From Schistocerca nitens (taxonomy: Eukaryota; Arthropoda; Insecta; Orthoptera; Acrididae): DNA of 64,000 bases. Below, piece by piece: positions 1 through 12,189 of the stretch. The DNA lies in contig NC_064617.1 in assembly GCF_023898315.1 (NCBI RefSeq), forward strand, positions 717,295,202-717,359,201. The letters are read 5' to 3'. The notes under the pieces were generated by a model. The model saw only the letters and a program-made list of their open reading frames with translations, searched no databases and was not told the DNA's origin. A program made the translations under genes and the position numbers. Numbering within the stretch: the first letter of the stretch is position 1; each line of letters starts with the position of its first letter.

Positions 1-3000
1 AAAGTTGGGAGTTCAGAAGGCTGCATTTCTCAGTTCCTTTTACTAGCCATGGTTACGAATTTTCAGATTTTGCAAGTGAAAGAAACTAACTGCACCTAGA
101 AAAAGAAAGACAAGAAAATGTCACAGTCATATGATATTTGGGAAATGGGGTACTGGAGGTGTGATAACACAATAGTGACACACCATAGAGGTACAATTTC
201 CACACTATTTATTGCTAAGCACAATATATATAACTTGTGTAATCATTACGAGCATAAGAGCATACTGCTCTCACTGCCTGCCGGGGCAGCAATCTTCCTT
301 TTCTCCAGTCAGAGGTGTTACACCACCACTGACACCCTACCCCCATCCCCATAGTGCAGAGCATGTGAGGAGAGGCTACAGTAGAGTGTCATCTATCGGA
401 AGTGATGGAGACAGGTGTGTGACAGTGGATGCGATGGAAGACACATTGTAGTCAGCAAGGTGTGCCAGGGGACACAGGGCATGGCCACAGTGTAACATTG
501 GCAGTGTGATTAATGGATTGCTGCCAGCAGCATTAACCATCTGCTTAAAAAAGGGAGGTGAGTCCTCTGGTGTGCGGTGTGTAACAATGCATCAAGGTCA
601 TCTTTATGTGCCGTGCAAATGCTCATGAGAACTCATAGAAGGGCCTCCACCCATGATTCTGAATGGCACATGAGAGCAGCTTTCATCATCCAATGCCACT
701 GTTCCACTAGGCCATTGGATTGGGGATGGGAGGTGGTGGTATGGAATTGAAGGCATCTGCGTAGATGACATGTCACTGAGCAGTTGGGATTGAAACTGCT
801 GACCCTGGTCCAATATTAAGGAGGACAGGAATCTGACAGTCCAACTGTTGACGAATGTTTCTGCTACTGTCTCTGCTGATATGTTGCGAATTGTGGGTTG
901 TGTCACACAATCTATCACTGACAGAATGTAATGGTAACCATGTGATTCAGGGAGTGGCCCTAAGATGTCAATGTGGACATGCTGAAACCATCCTTTTGGA
1001 ATCAGGAATTTACCAAAGGGGGGCTAGCGTGGCAGCCAGTTTTTGCCTGCTGGTATGGAATGCAAGTCCTGGACCATGTGGCACAACCCTTTTTAATGTT
1101 AGGCCAGACAAATCATTCCATGATGAGGCATAAGGTAGGGTGCACACCCGGATGTGCAAGGTTGTGGAGAAGGTCAAAAATTGTCCTGTGGTGTGGCTCT
1201 TGGATGACTAGTCAGACCCGTAAATTCAAAACACCACACCAATCTTGTTTGGTCATGTTGGATAGCGTGTGTTGTTGCAATTGTGGTCCAGTGTCTGGTT
1301 TGTTAAACAAGCTGTGGAGATCAGCAGCTGTTGCTTGTGCATCTGGGATCCTATTGAAGTCCAACTGGCAGAGGTATCTGCAATAAGGGAAAAATAGTCT
1401 GCCACAATATTATTGGCACCTTTGATGAATCGTTCGTAGTAGTGAACCGTGCTATGAAATCAAAGTGGCAGAATCTCCTGGGTGTAGAATCTGCCAATGG
1501 GTCATGGTCTATATGTACAATAAGGGGTCTTCCTTCAACATCATCTTGAAAGTGACAAACTGCTTCATATAACGATAGTAGTTCATGATCAATGGGGACC
1601 ATTTTTTTCTGTATGTCGGTAAGTTTGTGGGAGGAAAAACCTGAGTGGCTGAGTAATTCCACCAACTCTTTGCCGTAAAGCAACCTCGATTGCGTAATCG
1701 ATAGCATTGTACATGATAATTAGATTTGCGTTAGGCGATGGGTGGTGGTGGTGGGGAGGGGGGGGGGTCCTGACATGTAACAGGCATTGTTTTACTTTGT
1801 CAAAGGCCATCTGCATTTGTGGTGTCCAATTGAGGCATCATGTACCAGATGTCCAATCGAGGCATCATGTACCAGATGTGTTCGCGCAGCACATTGCTTG
1901 TGTTATGATAGTGAAGTCTCAGCAGTGTGTGCCAATTGGTTCCTGTAGAAATTTAGGACCCCCAAAAACCTACACAGCTCTTGGTAGTTTTTGGGAGGTG
2001 GGAGAAGGCGTATCTGTTCAGTTTCCTCAGGAGTAGGATGCACCCCAGACACATTGACATGGTGTCTGGAAAAGGTCACATGGGGTTGCCGAAGTTGGTA
2101 CTTGTCACTTTTTTCATGACCCCGTGAGAAGCTAGCCTATCATGGATGATATGGAGGTAGTCGTCATGGTCTTGCTCGCTTTGTGAAAAGATTATAATGT
2201 CTCATAGACCAGAAAGACAAATTGAACAGTACAGTATCAATAAACCTTTGCTATATCTGTGCCTTGTGTTTTATCAGAACAGCATGCAGAGGAACTCAGA
2301 GAGACTGAATGGCATCATTATCAAAGTGTTTGGTATATCGTCAGCCACCATCAGTATTTGCAGGTATGCGCTTTGCAATTGACAATGCTGAAAATTTTGC
2401 CTCAGCCAACAAATGTGAAAAATTCCACAATTTGAGAATGGGACAGCTGACAATGATTGCATGGGTGTTGAGGTAATGGTAGTCATTGCACAGGCACCAA
2501 GTACCATTTTTTTAGGAGCTAATTTAATTGGGAAGGTCCAAAGACTGTCTGATGGCCTGACTAGCCCAGCCCATAAAAGTTTGTCTACCACAGCTTAAGC
2601 CACTTTTAGTTTGTGAGGAGCTAGATAATTCGGGTGGTGACAGACAGGGGGACCTGGTGTGGTTGTGATGTGGTGGACTGTGCTGTCCTGCATGGCACAG
2701 ATTGTACGTGGTCTAATGGGTGAGCGTGGAGTAAGTCCAGGAAGTGGGGCGTGATGTGATTCACCGTTGCTGTTAACGTCACACGGCATTGTCTCAGGAG
2801 TACACTTGAGTGGGGGATTGTGAAGCATCACTAACCTGAGAAGTGTGTGTAGTAGCAGCACCATGGTAGTGATCAGTGTTGAGACGATGAAGGTCATCAA
2901 GATGTTGTTACGCTGCATGAAACGATGTGGTGGCGTTCAGGATTCATCTCCATAGTTGTTAGTTGTTGAGGTGTGTGACGTCATTGTCATGATGTAATTA

Positions 3001-4361
3001 TGAGTACTTGGCTCTCTTTAAGCATAGCTGGTTGAAAAGTGCTTTGCTTTGTAACTTAAGCCGAGTGGTGTGTCGAGCATGGGCATTGTCACCGAGTCTG
3101 TTACTGTGTCTGAAGGCAGTGTATGACCACATCAAGGATCAGCTGCTGGCCATCCTGTCATAATGGAAGGGTGTGATTTAAATCTGGCAGTAGTTGGAAA
3201 TTCCCAAGGAAATTGATACCAGGACTGGTTCAACCATCTCTGCCACTAGAAATGTCCAAGGTATTTGCATATCTGTTCCAAGGTCGAGCATGATGTGTGC
3301 AGTTCAGCAGATGCAATTACAGTATCATTGGCCATGCACAGTTGCAGCAGTGACAGTGACATTATAGCAGGCGCAACAGCAGGTGTTAGAGCAGGCAATA
3401 GAGCACTCACATCAGCCCTGGTATCAACGAGGAAATACATGTGCAGGTGCCTGTTATGGACGAATAATCGGCAACTGTCTGCCCATTGAAACACTGCATT
3501 GGTGCTGTTTTTTGCGTTGTGTAGGGGCATCTTGTTAATGAACCGTTCTAGTCTGGCTAGATGCAAGGTTGTCTGCAGCACTGTGCATCCTGGCCACATC
3601 TGGTGCAAAACCAGCAGTAGCATTGCTGTGTGTTGGGTGTGGAAGCAGGTGATGCACTTGGTCAGTGCAGCTTTTGTTTATACACACAGTTGGGGCTGTG
3701 GCCAGCTCAGAAGGCAACAATTCAACTGTTGCAATAAACGTCTGTTGTCTGCTGGAGCCGTGAAAGGCACTCAGGATGGTAGAGGCAGGGGGCACAGCCC
3801 TGTCTGGATCGATCCAGCCATCATCAGGCAGTGTGTGGCTGCACAGAATGTCAGGGCAGCTCAGCCAGGATCATGCAAAATTGGTTTCAGTGCATGTATA
3901 CTGGGTGCTGACTGCATCATAGTGCTGTTGATTGTTGACTAGAATGCGGTGTTGTGATAGTACCTGCATTCTGTCAGCAAGTCGAAGTTTAAACTCCAGA
4001 GGTGCCACCTCATGTGCTAGCATTGCAGTCTGGATGTTCTCTGGCAGTTTTAGGAGCTGAAGTTTTTATAGCATGTGGTCAGTCAAGAGTGCTGGGCTAA
4101 GTAGAATTCGCAGGCAGCACCAGAGTAAACACGGCATGCTATTGCCCAAAGTGGTCTCGTTGATGATGAGATGTAGCTGCTGCTCAGGCGTGCATGTTAG
4201 TTGTTGTAACAGTAGTGTCTTGGCAGTTTTGTATTTATGAGAAGCTGGAACATCCAAAAGCAAGTCGCTAATAAGGTCCACCCTGTATCTGAGATGGTTA
4301 AGAAGAGTGGCGAACATCTCATCATCCCCAATGATGCCACTGGCCATTATCAAAAATATCA
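1..4361 (-). mobile_element. Fossil Ty3/gypsy LTR retrotransposon, truncated by window edge
   Basis: Read on the minus strand the parts come in Ty3/gypsy order: a gag-like stretch (about 4361-4066), an aspartic protease region with a LVDTRADVS motif (about 3480-3250), reverse transcriptase (about 2600-2270, with RPSDS and APKK motifs), RNase H (about 1816-1351, with FSSHKLTDIQKK) and integrase (about 1100-604, with ETVAETFVN and DQGQQF). An AATAAA-bearing stretch near 200-340 could belong to the 3' LTR, but the partner LTR is not visible. The element is old and clearly broken, with well over ten breaks. Its gag end is interrupted at about 4362 by a Penelope-like element. Confidence 0.8.
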
Positions 4362-4391
4362 TGTTGTCTGCTTGTGTCTGTATATGTGTGG

Positions 4392-4454
<63 letters not shown>

Positions 4455-5206
4455 CGCGCGCGCGCGCGCGTGTGCGAGTGTATACCCGTCCTTTTTTCCC
4501 CCTAAGGTAAGTCTTTCCGCTCCCGGGATTGGAATGACTCCTTACCCTCTCCCTTAAAACCCAAATCCTTTCATCTTTCCCTCTCCTTCCCTCTTTCCTG
4601 ACGAGGCAACCGTTGGTTGCGAAAGCTAGAATTTTGTGTGTATGTTTGTGTTTGTTTGTGTGTCTATCGATGTGCCAGCGCTTTCGTTTGGTATATATAT
4701 AAAAACAAAGATGATGTGACTTACCGAACGAAAGTGCTGGCAGGTCGATAGACACACAAACAAACACAAACATACACATGAAATTCAAGCTTTCGCAACA
4801 AACTGTTGCTTCATTAGGAAAGAGGAAAGGAGAGGGAAAGATGAAAGGATGTGGGTTTTAAGGGAGAGGGTAAGGAGTCATTCCAATCCCGGGAGCAGAA
4901 AGACTTACCTTGGGGGAAAAAAGGACAGGTATATACTCACACACACACACATATCCATCCGCACATACACAGACACAAGCAGACATTTGTAAAGGCAAAG
5001 AGTTTGGGCAGAGAAGTCAGTCGAGGCGGAAGTAGAGGCAAAGATGTTGTTGAAAGACAGGTGAGGTATGAGTGGCGGCAAATTGAAATTAGCGGAGATT
5101 GAGGCCTGGCGGATAATGAGAAGAGAGGATATACTGAAGGGCAAGTTCCCATCTCCGGAGTTCTGACAGGTTGGTGTTAGTGGGAAGTATCCAGATAGAC
5201 TCGTGA
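4362..5206 (-). mobile_element. Penelope-like element 3' ends, tail to tail
   Basis: On the minus strand 5193-5089 encodes the last 34 residues of a Penelope-like (GIY-YIG endonuclease) protein, with motifs ILPTNTN, LRRWELA and YPPGLNLR before TAA at 5089-5091. Its 3' UTR runs down to about 4722. A second copy of the same 3' UTR lies in the opposite orientation (4362-4695, plus), so the two 3' ends face each other across about 26 bp. The arms are near-identical except for the expanded TG/CG repeat in the left one. The rest of the protein (RT and most of GIY-YIG) is absent. It sits in the gag of the gypsy fossil, so it is younger than that element. Confidence 0.7.
4403..4470. repeat. (TG)n(CG)n microsatellite
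   Basis: About 22 TG units followed directly by about 12 CG units, a pure alternating purine-pyrimidine tract of 68 bp inside the left Penelope-like arm. The matching place in the right arm (around 4940-4950) carries only about six CA units, so the tract expanded after the two arms formed. Confidence 0.95.
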
Positions 5207-5399
5207 ACAGGGGTCAACAAGAGGTTTGTGAACTTACACCACTTGTTGCCTGAACTGCCAGTTTCTGAGCCAAAAATATCCTTTTACAATGGGAAGAGTT
5301 ACCCCAAAATATAATACCGTACGATACAATCGAATGAAAATAAGCAAAGTAGACTAATTTTCATGTCAAACAATCACTCACTTCAGATATCTTTCAAAT

Positions 5400-7010
5400 A
5401 GTAAAAATGGCAGCTAAAGTCTTTGAAGAAGATCCTGATTGTGGGCTTTCCATGACAGTTTACTATCTATCTGAACACCTAGAAATTTGAACTGTTCAGT
5501 TTCACTAATCATATGCTCATTCTGTGAAATTAAAACATAAGGTTTTGTTGAATCATGTGTTAGAAACTGTAAAAACTGAGTCTTACTGTGATTTAGCATC
5601 AGTTTACTTTCTATAAGCCATGAACTTAGGTCATGAACCGCACTATTTGAAACCGAGACAATGTTGCACACAACATCCTTTACTAACATGCTAGTGTCAT
5701 CGGCAAACAAATATTTTAGAGTTACCCGTAATACTAGAGGGCATATCATTTATATAAATGAAGAACAGGAGTGGCCCCAACATTGATCCCTGGGGCATCT
5801 CCCAGTTGACCATACCCCAATCAGACCCCACATCACAGCCATTCTCAACATTGTAAATAATGACCTTTTGCTGTCTGTTGCTAAAGTAAGAGGTGAACCA
5901 ATTGTGAGCTACTCCCTGTATTCCACAATGGTCCAACTTCTGGAGCAATATTTTGTGATCAACACAATCAAATGCCTTAGTTAAATAAAAAAAAAAATAT
6001 GCCTAGTGTTTGAAACCTTTTGTTTCACCCATCCAGTACCTCACAGAGAAACGAGAATACAGCATTATCAGTTGTTAAATGACTTGTACAGCCAAACTGT
6101 ACATTTGATAGCAAATTGTGCAATACAAAATGATGAAGTATCTTTACATATACAGCCTTTTCAATAACTTTAGCAAACACTGATGGCATAGAAATAGGTC
6201 TAAAATTTTCTACATTATCCCTTTCTCCCTTTTTATAAAGTGGCTTTACTTTAATCGTTTAGGAAACTGACCATTCCTAAAGGAAAAATTACAAATATGG
6301 CTAAATACAGGGCTAACATGTGCAGCACAATAGTTTAATATTCTGCTTGGTACTCCATCATATCTATAAGAGTCCTTAGTCTTCATTGATTTAATTATTG
6401 ACTCAATCTCCCCCTTGTCTGTATCACAGAGGAGTATTTCAGACATCAATCTCAGAAAGACATTTGCCGAGGAAGTTATATGATTCCCTGTAGACGCTAA
6501 AGTTTTATTTAATTCACCAGCAAAGCTCAGAAAATGATTTTTAAAAACTGTACATATATCTGATTTATTAGTAACAGAAATATTTTTACTACAAACTGAC
6601 CTCATATTGTTGATCTTGTGCTGCTGACCAGACACTTCCTTCACAACTGACCATATGGTTTTAATTGTACCCTGTGAATTAGCTATTCTATTTGCATAAC
6701 ACATACTCTTTGCCTTGCTAATAACATTTTCAATTACATGATGTCCTTATCCCACTAGTCAGCCACCCGGGCTGCCTATTACTGCTAGTACCCAGTTTAG
6801 AACGTTCTAATGAAAAGCAACTCTCAAAGGGCATGAGAAAAGTGTTAAAGAAAGAATTATATTTATCATCTATGTTATTAGTACTATAAACATCCTGCCA
6901 CTCGTGTTCCTTGATAAGGTTTAAAAAATTCTCTATTGCTGTTGGATTAACTTTCCTACATAGTTTGTAATTATATGTGACATTCGTTTGAGTCTGCATT
7001 TGGACTCGTC
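5400..7010 (-). mobile_element. LINE remnant (CR1/L2-like reverse transcriptase)
   Basis: Four minus-strand fragments follow one another in the order of a non-LTR ORF2. 6999-6730 is the linker after the endonuclease. 6704-6246 is the start of the RT, ending near FPKRLK. 5948-5697 carries GVAHNWFTSYFSNRQQ and PQGSMLGPLLFFIYIND. 5749-5414 carries the catalytic YLFADDTS, then KTQFLQF and FLGVQIDSKLSW. Frameshifts separate the fragments and no endonuclease is seen, so the copy is 5'-truncated and decayed. The clade is not certain: the motifs suit CR1/L2/Daphne-type elements better than RTE or R1. Flanks without clear boundaries run from 5207 to 5400 and 7010 to 7085. Confidence 0.7.
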
Positions 7011-7084
7011 TGCATCTAGAAGAGAACGCAAGCGATTCCCCACCCTATCTACTCCAGTGTGTTAGAAGAAGCAACTATAGGGTG

Positions 7085-8511
7085 CTTCATAAAGTTATAC
7101 TGATCCTCTGCGGTACAGATTATCAATAACTGGTGACTCAGAGTGCAGACATGCCTAGGGTTGTCTATTTTTCACAAAGAGCATTAGCATTACATGGAGT
7201 ACAGATATGAGTTACTAACACAAGAAACACATGTGGACAGAATCTACCTAAATCTCTGTGGACTATTCTACACTGCTAAAAGGCAGACTGATTCTTAGTC
7301 ATTTGGTATGGCGGCTTTAGCATTCTTCCAGGGAAGATAACTTTCCCTACCTTGAGTGCTGCTTGCATTTCATTTTACAGATACACTATATCTCCCCAAC
7401 ATTTCCTGTGCAGTTCTTTTATGTGAACTGACACAAATAACTTCTCTGAGCTCATGTTTATATAGTAGAATTATTTTCAGTTTATTAAATGAGTGCTGTT
7501 CTGTTATGTAAAAATGTTGAACTGATGCGGCTGTCAACTATCAACCACAATGAAGAGCTGGTCAAGAGTCTAACATGCTGGCAATAAGTATTCTACAATC
7601 TTAATTTCATCATCTCCATATCAGTGGCTGGAATAGTTTTCACAGGTTGAGTGGTATCAAATGCATTGCCCCACCCTTAGCTCTCCCAACACAAGTAGGT
7701 CACCAAGTGGTTACTGAACTTAAGATATCTCAACCTAAGTCAATCGATGCATTAAAGTAGATTACTGTTCTAGACTTGAACATAATCAGTCCCATCCCAT
7801 CAAACACATTCTCAAACACCTAGGAAGATATACTGTGAATGTGTGGTAAGTGGCTCCAATCAGTGCAGCCCACTCAACAAGTGCCAGTAATTTCTGGATG
7901 TAAGAGATTTATGCAGTCTATCAGTAACAGAATTAACAGTGAGAAAAGTGCAGTGTCTTTCTTGTCAATCATTAATTCACTACCAAGAGACTATGACATA
8001 ATTATGTGGCATGACAAGATGCTGTCAATGATAAACAGTAACATGATGTCACATTTACCAATCCATTACCTTTCTTACCAACACTGCAAAGGTCAACGAC
8101 AATATGACACTTACAAATTACACATTTCTCAGCCTCTGTTTATAGGAATGCATTTAACATAAAAGCTCAGTTAACAACTGTAAATAAGTAGTTATGTAAT
8201 AAACTGAGCTCATATAAACATGAGCTCAGTGAAGATATTTTGTCAACTCACAGAAGAGAACTGGACAGGAAATATTGAGGAGATAGAGTCTATCTGCAAA
8301 ATGAGCTGTCATAGAGGATGACTAAGAATCAACAGCCTACAAAGATTTACACATATTCTGCCCATATGAATTAGTATTATTAGTATCTCATATCTGTTTT
8401 CCATGCAGTATTAATGCAATTTGTGGAAAATAAGCATCCCCGGACATGTCTAAGCACTGCATTTCCAGTGACTCGTAATGCACACAGCGGAAGATCAGTA
8501 GTTGATGCTTG
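7085..8511. mobile_element. Foldback-like element with long inverted arms
   Basis: The left arm (about 7085-7495) is the reverse complement, at roughly 70-80 percent by eye, of the right arm (about 8185-8511). Anchors include ACAGATATGAGTTACTAA at about 7202 against its complement near 8386, TGATTCTTAGTCAT at about 7288 against 8321, and GAGCTCATGTTTATAT at about 7448 against 8208. The left arm is longer, partly because of an insertion-like stretch at about 7305-7360. The roughly 690 bp between the arms holds one short reading frame of no known similarity. It looks like a non-autonomous, long-TIR DNA element or a foldback pair. I see no clear target duplication. Confidence 0.6.
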
Positions 8512-9084
8512 CGACATTGTGGGATAGATAGAATAGGGAATAATTTGTTCCCTCTTTACTCTGCAGACTCAGGATAGAGGGAAATGCATGACAACAATCC
8601 AGGGAGCTATTTTCTCCCACCTTCTACGTTCGACTCCTCCCCCTCCATCCTGTTACACTCCCAGAACACAATGCATCAGTGAAGATGGCTCTACTACACT
8701 TAAATGTGGTACACACATTTAATATTTGTTGTTAATCCATTTCATTTAACAGAAAATATTAATCTTATACCATTAAACCACTATTTTTAAAAAATATGCA
8801 GCTTATGCATCCTCTGAAATGCAGAAATTCTTAGTCCTAGAGAAAAATGAATAGGACCTTTTTTGTAGGAAATGTAATTTAATTTTGTAGTGGGAAATAT
8901 TTTTGCTACAAGCTTTGATTTTGGAGATATCCAAGAAAAACATAAAAAAGTGATCTTTACATGCACTCTCCTCCCACCTCACCTCACCCCAATACTCACA
9001 ACTTGATTTCAGTATATCATTCATGACACTCATAAATTTGTGACTACATGAATTTTTCCCCATATTGTCCTTTATTGACTGTAC
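8512..9084. other. No recognised gene
   Basis: AT-rich sequence with no motif I can name. A minus-strand reading frame at 9063-8803 lacks similarity to a known family and looks like chance. Confidence 0.5.
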
Positions 9085-10530
9085 TAAATGTCATTCGGTT
9101 GCTTCAGTCCATGGTGGTACTGTATCACAAGGGGAGTACTCCTTTGTGGCTGGAAGGTGGGAATGTGGGAGAAAAGGCATGGAAGCTCTGTTTCTGTACA
9201 AGATTGAGAGTATAATTTAAGTCTGTGAAGGCTTCAGTGAGACCATTGGCTTATTTGGTAAGAAAGGACCAGATGAAGCGAATGGGAAGGAGGGTATTGA
9301 GCTGCTGGAGGAATGTGGATAGTGTGTCCTCAGCCTTGGTCCAGATCACAAAGATGCATCAATGAACATTTTTACATGTATTTATGTACTTTTTATGTGT
9401 TTTTATCCTCCACTGTGGATCCTTGTTCTTTCCATCTGCACCAATACAGAAAAGTTTCCCAATCCTTAGGCCGAACCCAGTCCCACGTAATGCCCCTTGG
9501 TATTGTGTAGCTCACAGAATTCTCTCAAATGGCCTGACCATCAAATTACTCATCTCCAGGTGCAACCTGTCCATCCACAATGACCTCTATCTCTTCAAAC
9601 TCTGTCAGTCCATAGTCCTCACCAACCTAGTCCTGAAAACATATGTAAACCAGTCTCAAACCTCCTTGCAGTACCTCTTCTAAATCCGTAAAATTCTCCT
9701 GGTTTTCAATTCCAAATTCCTGCATCCCATATCTCATACTGGAACGCTTGCCATCCAGGAACTAGAGCATCATGCACAATTCCAACTTAAAAAACTCTTC
9801 AACCTGTTCATCTCCTTCTCCCATGTAGGACTACCATGATCTAACAACTCTACCAGAGCCTCCAAACCTCCCTCATAACTCCTCACATCCAACAAACCCT
9901 CCCACCACCATAAAGAACCGAGAGCCTAAACAGATCCAAAACATAGTCATGAACCCTTACTCCAATAGCCTTAGTCCCTTAGTAGTATAAATCCTTTCCA
10001 CAGGCCTTACCTTTTGCTCCTCTCCCAAATTCAATCATGCTACAATTTTTAAAGACCTTCTCTCGTTCTTCTGGTCCCTACAGTGGAAACATTTTTCTTC
10101 ACCAACCCCACCAATCAGACTGAACTCAAAACCAATACTGTACACAGCCTGACTCAGTTCTCTCCTCTATCCAACTATGATCCCTCCACCCAAATATACC
10201 AAGCACATCACTGAGGTATTCACAGACCAAAATTACCCTCCCAACTTTGTACAGAAACAGACCTCCCATGCCTTGCCTTTTCAGTCACCTCCACATATCC
10301 ACCATCTAGCCACAAAGGAGCACTCCCATCATTACTCAGTATCATCCAAGACTGGAGCAACTAAATCACATTTTCTGTCAGGGTTTTGGCTACGTCTTGT
10401 CGTGCCCTGGAATAAGGAATACACTAACCACTATCCTGCCCACCCCTCCTACAGTGGTATTCAGCCACTCCCAAATCCATGCCGTATCCTTGTCCATTCC
10501 TACTGTACTGGTTGGCGCATCTTTACCTAT
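9085..10530. mobile_element. Penelope-like element remnants, both orientations
   Basis: From about 9345 down to 9085 the minus strand resembles the RT to GIY-YIG linker of Penelope-like proteins seen in orthopteran repeats. From about 9350 the plus strand continues with more such sequence: LKTYVNQSQTSLQYL (about 9630-9680), a FCSSPKFNHA stretch (about 10014-10045) and ITEVFTDQNYPPNFVQKQ (about 10200-10262). Many stops and shifts interrupt it. The opposite orientation of the two parts suggests a partial inverted copy, a habit of Penelope-like elements. The family is inferred from motif resemblance only. Confidence 0.5.
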
Positions 10531-10665
10531 CATTAGGCATTTAGTAGTTGTTGGGCTGAGTGTCACGCGTCACTGGGAGGGCAGTGAGAGCAGCCCATGG
10601 TGGTTTTTATGTGGAAGGCCACAGAGTGATAACAACCAAGTGCAGGCTGTGTGTGGGGTAGAACA

Positions 10666-10713
10666 CTTGGCTCTAAGCACTATGGGACTTGACATCTGTG
10701 GTCATAAGTCCCT
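10666..10713 (-). mobile_element. 5'-truncated SINE fragment with target duplication
   Basis: Forty-eight bases matching, in reverse, the 3' end of a common orthopteran tRNA-derived SINE (the GGCTCTAAGCACTATGGGAC segment). It is flanked by GGGGTAGAACA (10655-10665) and GGGGCAGAACA (10714-10724), an 11-bp duplication with one mismatch. The other LTR of the host element has the single uninterrupted site near 15875. Confidence 0.65.
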
Positions 10714-10772
10714 GGGGCAGAACATAACAGAATATTTGCGTAACAAGTGGGGCAACAGCAGTTGGTGTTCTA

Positions 10773-12189
10773 CACTCCTGGAAATTGAAATAAGAACACC
10801 GTGAATTCATTGTCCCAGGAAGGGGAAACTTTATTGACACATTCCTGGGGTCAGATACATCACATGATCACACTGACAGAACCACAGGCACATAGACACA
10901 GGCAACAGAGCATGCACAATGTCGGCACTAGTACAGTGTATATCCACCTTTCGCAGCAATGCAGGCTGCTATTCTCCCATGGAGACGATCGTAGAGATGC
11001 TGGATGTAGTCCTGTGGAACGGCTTGCCATGCCATTTCCACCTGGCGCCTCAGTTGGACCAGCGTTCGTGCTGGACGTGCAGACCGCGTGAGACGACGCT
11101 TCATCCAGTCCCAAACATGCTCAATGGGGGACAGATCCGGAGATCTTGCTAGCCAGGGTAGTTGACTTACACCTTCTAGAGCACGTTGGGTGGCACGGGA
11201 TACATGCGGACGTGCATTGTCCTGTTGGAACAGCAAGTTCCCTTGCCGGTCTAGGAATGGTAGAACGATGGGTTCGATGACGGTTTGGATGTACCGTGCA
11301 CTATTCAGTGTCCCCTCGACGATCACCAGTGGTGTACGGCCAGTGTAGGAGATCGCTCCCCACACCATGATGCCGGGTGTTGGCCCTGTGTGCCTCGGCC
11401 ATATGCAGTCCTGATAGTGGCGCTCACCTGCACGGCGCCAAACACGCATACGACCATCATTGGCACCAAGGCAGAAGCGACTCTCATCGCTGAAGACGAC
11501 ACGTCTCCATTCGTCCCTCCATTCACGCCTGTCGCGACACCACTGGAGGCGGGCTGCACGATGTTGAGGCATGAGCGGAAGACGGCCTAACGGTGTGTGG
11601 GACTGTAGCCCAGCTTCATGGAGACGGTTGCGAATGGTCCTCGCCGATACCCCAGGAGCAACAGTGTCCCTAATTTGCTGGGAAGTGGCGGTGCGGTCCC
11701 CTACGGCACTGCGTAGGATCCTACAGTCTTGGCGTGCATCCGTGCATCGCTGCGGTCCGGTCCCAGGTCGACGGGCACGTGCACCTTCCGCCGACCACTG
11801 GCGACAACACCGATGTACTGTGGAGACTTCACGCCCCACGTGTTGAGCAATTCGGCGGTACGTCCACCCGGCCTCCCGCATGCCCACTAATTTGCTCAAA
11901 GTCCGTCAACTGCACATACGGTTCACGTCCACGCTGTCGCGGCATGCTACCGGTGTTAAAGACTGCGATGGAGCTCCGTATGCCACGGCAAACTGGCTGA
12001 CACTGACGGCGGCGGTGCACAAATGCTGCGCAGCTAGCGCCATTCGACGGCCAACACCGCGGTTCCTGGTGTGTCCGCTGTGCCGTGCGTGTGATCATTG
12101 CTTGTACAGCCCTCTCGCAGTGTCCGGAGCAAGTATGGTGGGTCTGACACACCGGTGTCAATGTGTTCTTTTTTCCATTTCCAGGTGTG
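10773..12189 (-). mobile_element. Tc1-like transposon, copy 1 (inside 5' LTR)
   Basis: A 1417-bp element with terminal inverted repeats starting CACTCCTGGAAATTG on the left and the complement of CATTTCCAGGTGTG on the right. It is flanked by TA (10771-10772 and 12190-12191). The 3' LTR of the host element shows the unoccupied site with one TA. It is nearly identical to the copy at 20357-21778. Confidence 0.92.
10928..11945 (-). pseudogene. Tc1 transposase, frameshifted near N-terminus
   Basis: The start codon complement lies at 11943-11945 and opens MPRQRGREPYVQLTDFE. A net 5-bp loss relative to copy 2, near 11887-11896, then shifts the frame within the first helix-turn-helix. Downstream the reading frame is open to the stop at 10928 and carries both helix-turn-helix regions and the catalytic triad in VVFSDESRF, FQQDNARPH and DLSPIEHVW. 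The protein could not be made from the normal start. Otherwise it differs from copy 2 by a handful of substitutions. Confidence 0.88.

Noticed and set aside
4066-4788. 240-codon minus-strand frame across the microsatellite
   Set aside because: It fuses gag remnant, the Arg-Ala/Thr-His repeat translation and Penelope-like 3' UTR; not one gene.
7839-8162. 107-codon frame that faintly recalls a copia gag motif (SLPRDYD)
   Set aside because: One short motif only, no zinc knuckle or neighbouring pol, and it lies between foldback arms.
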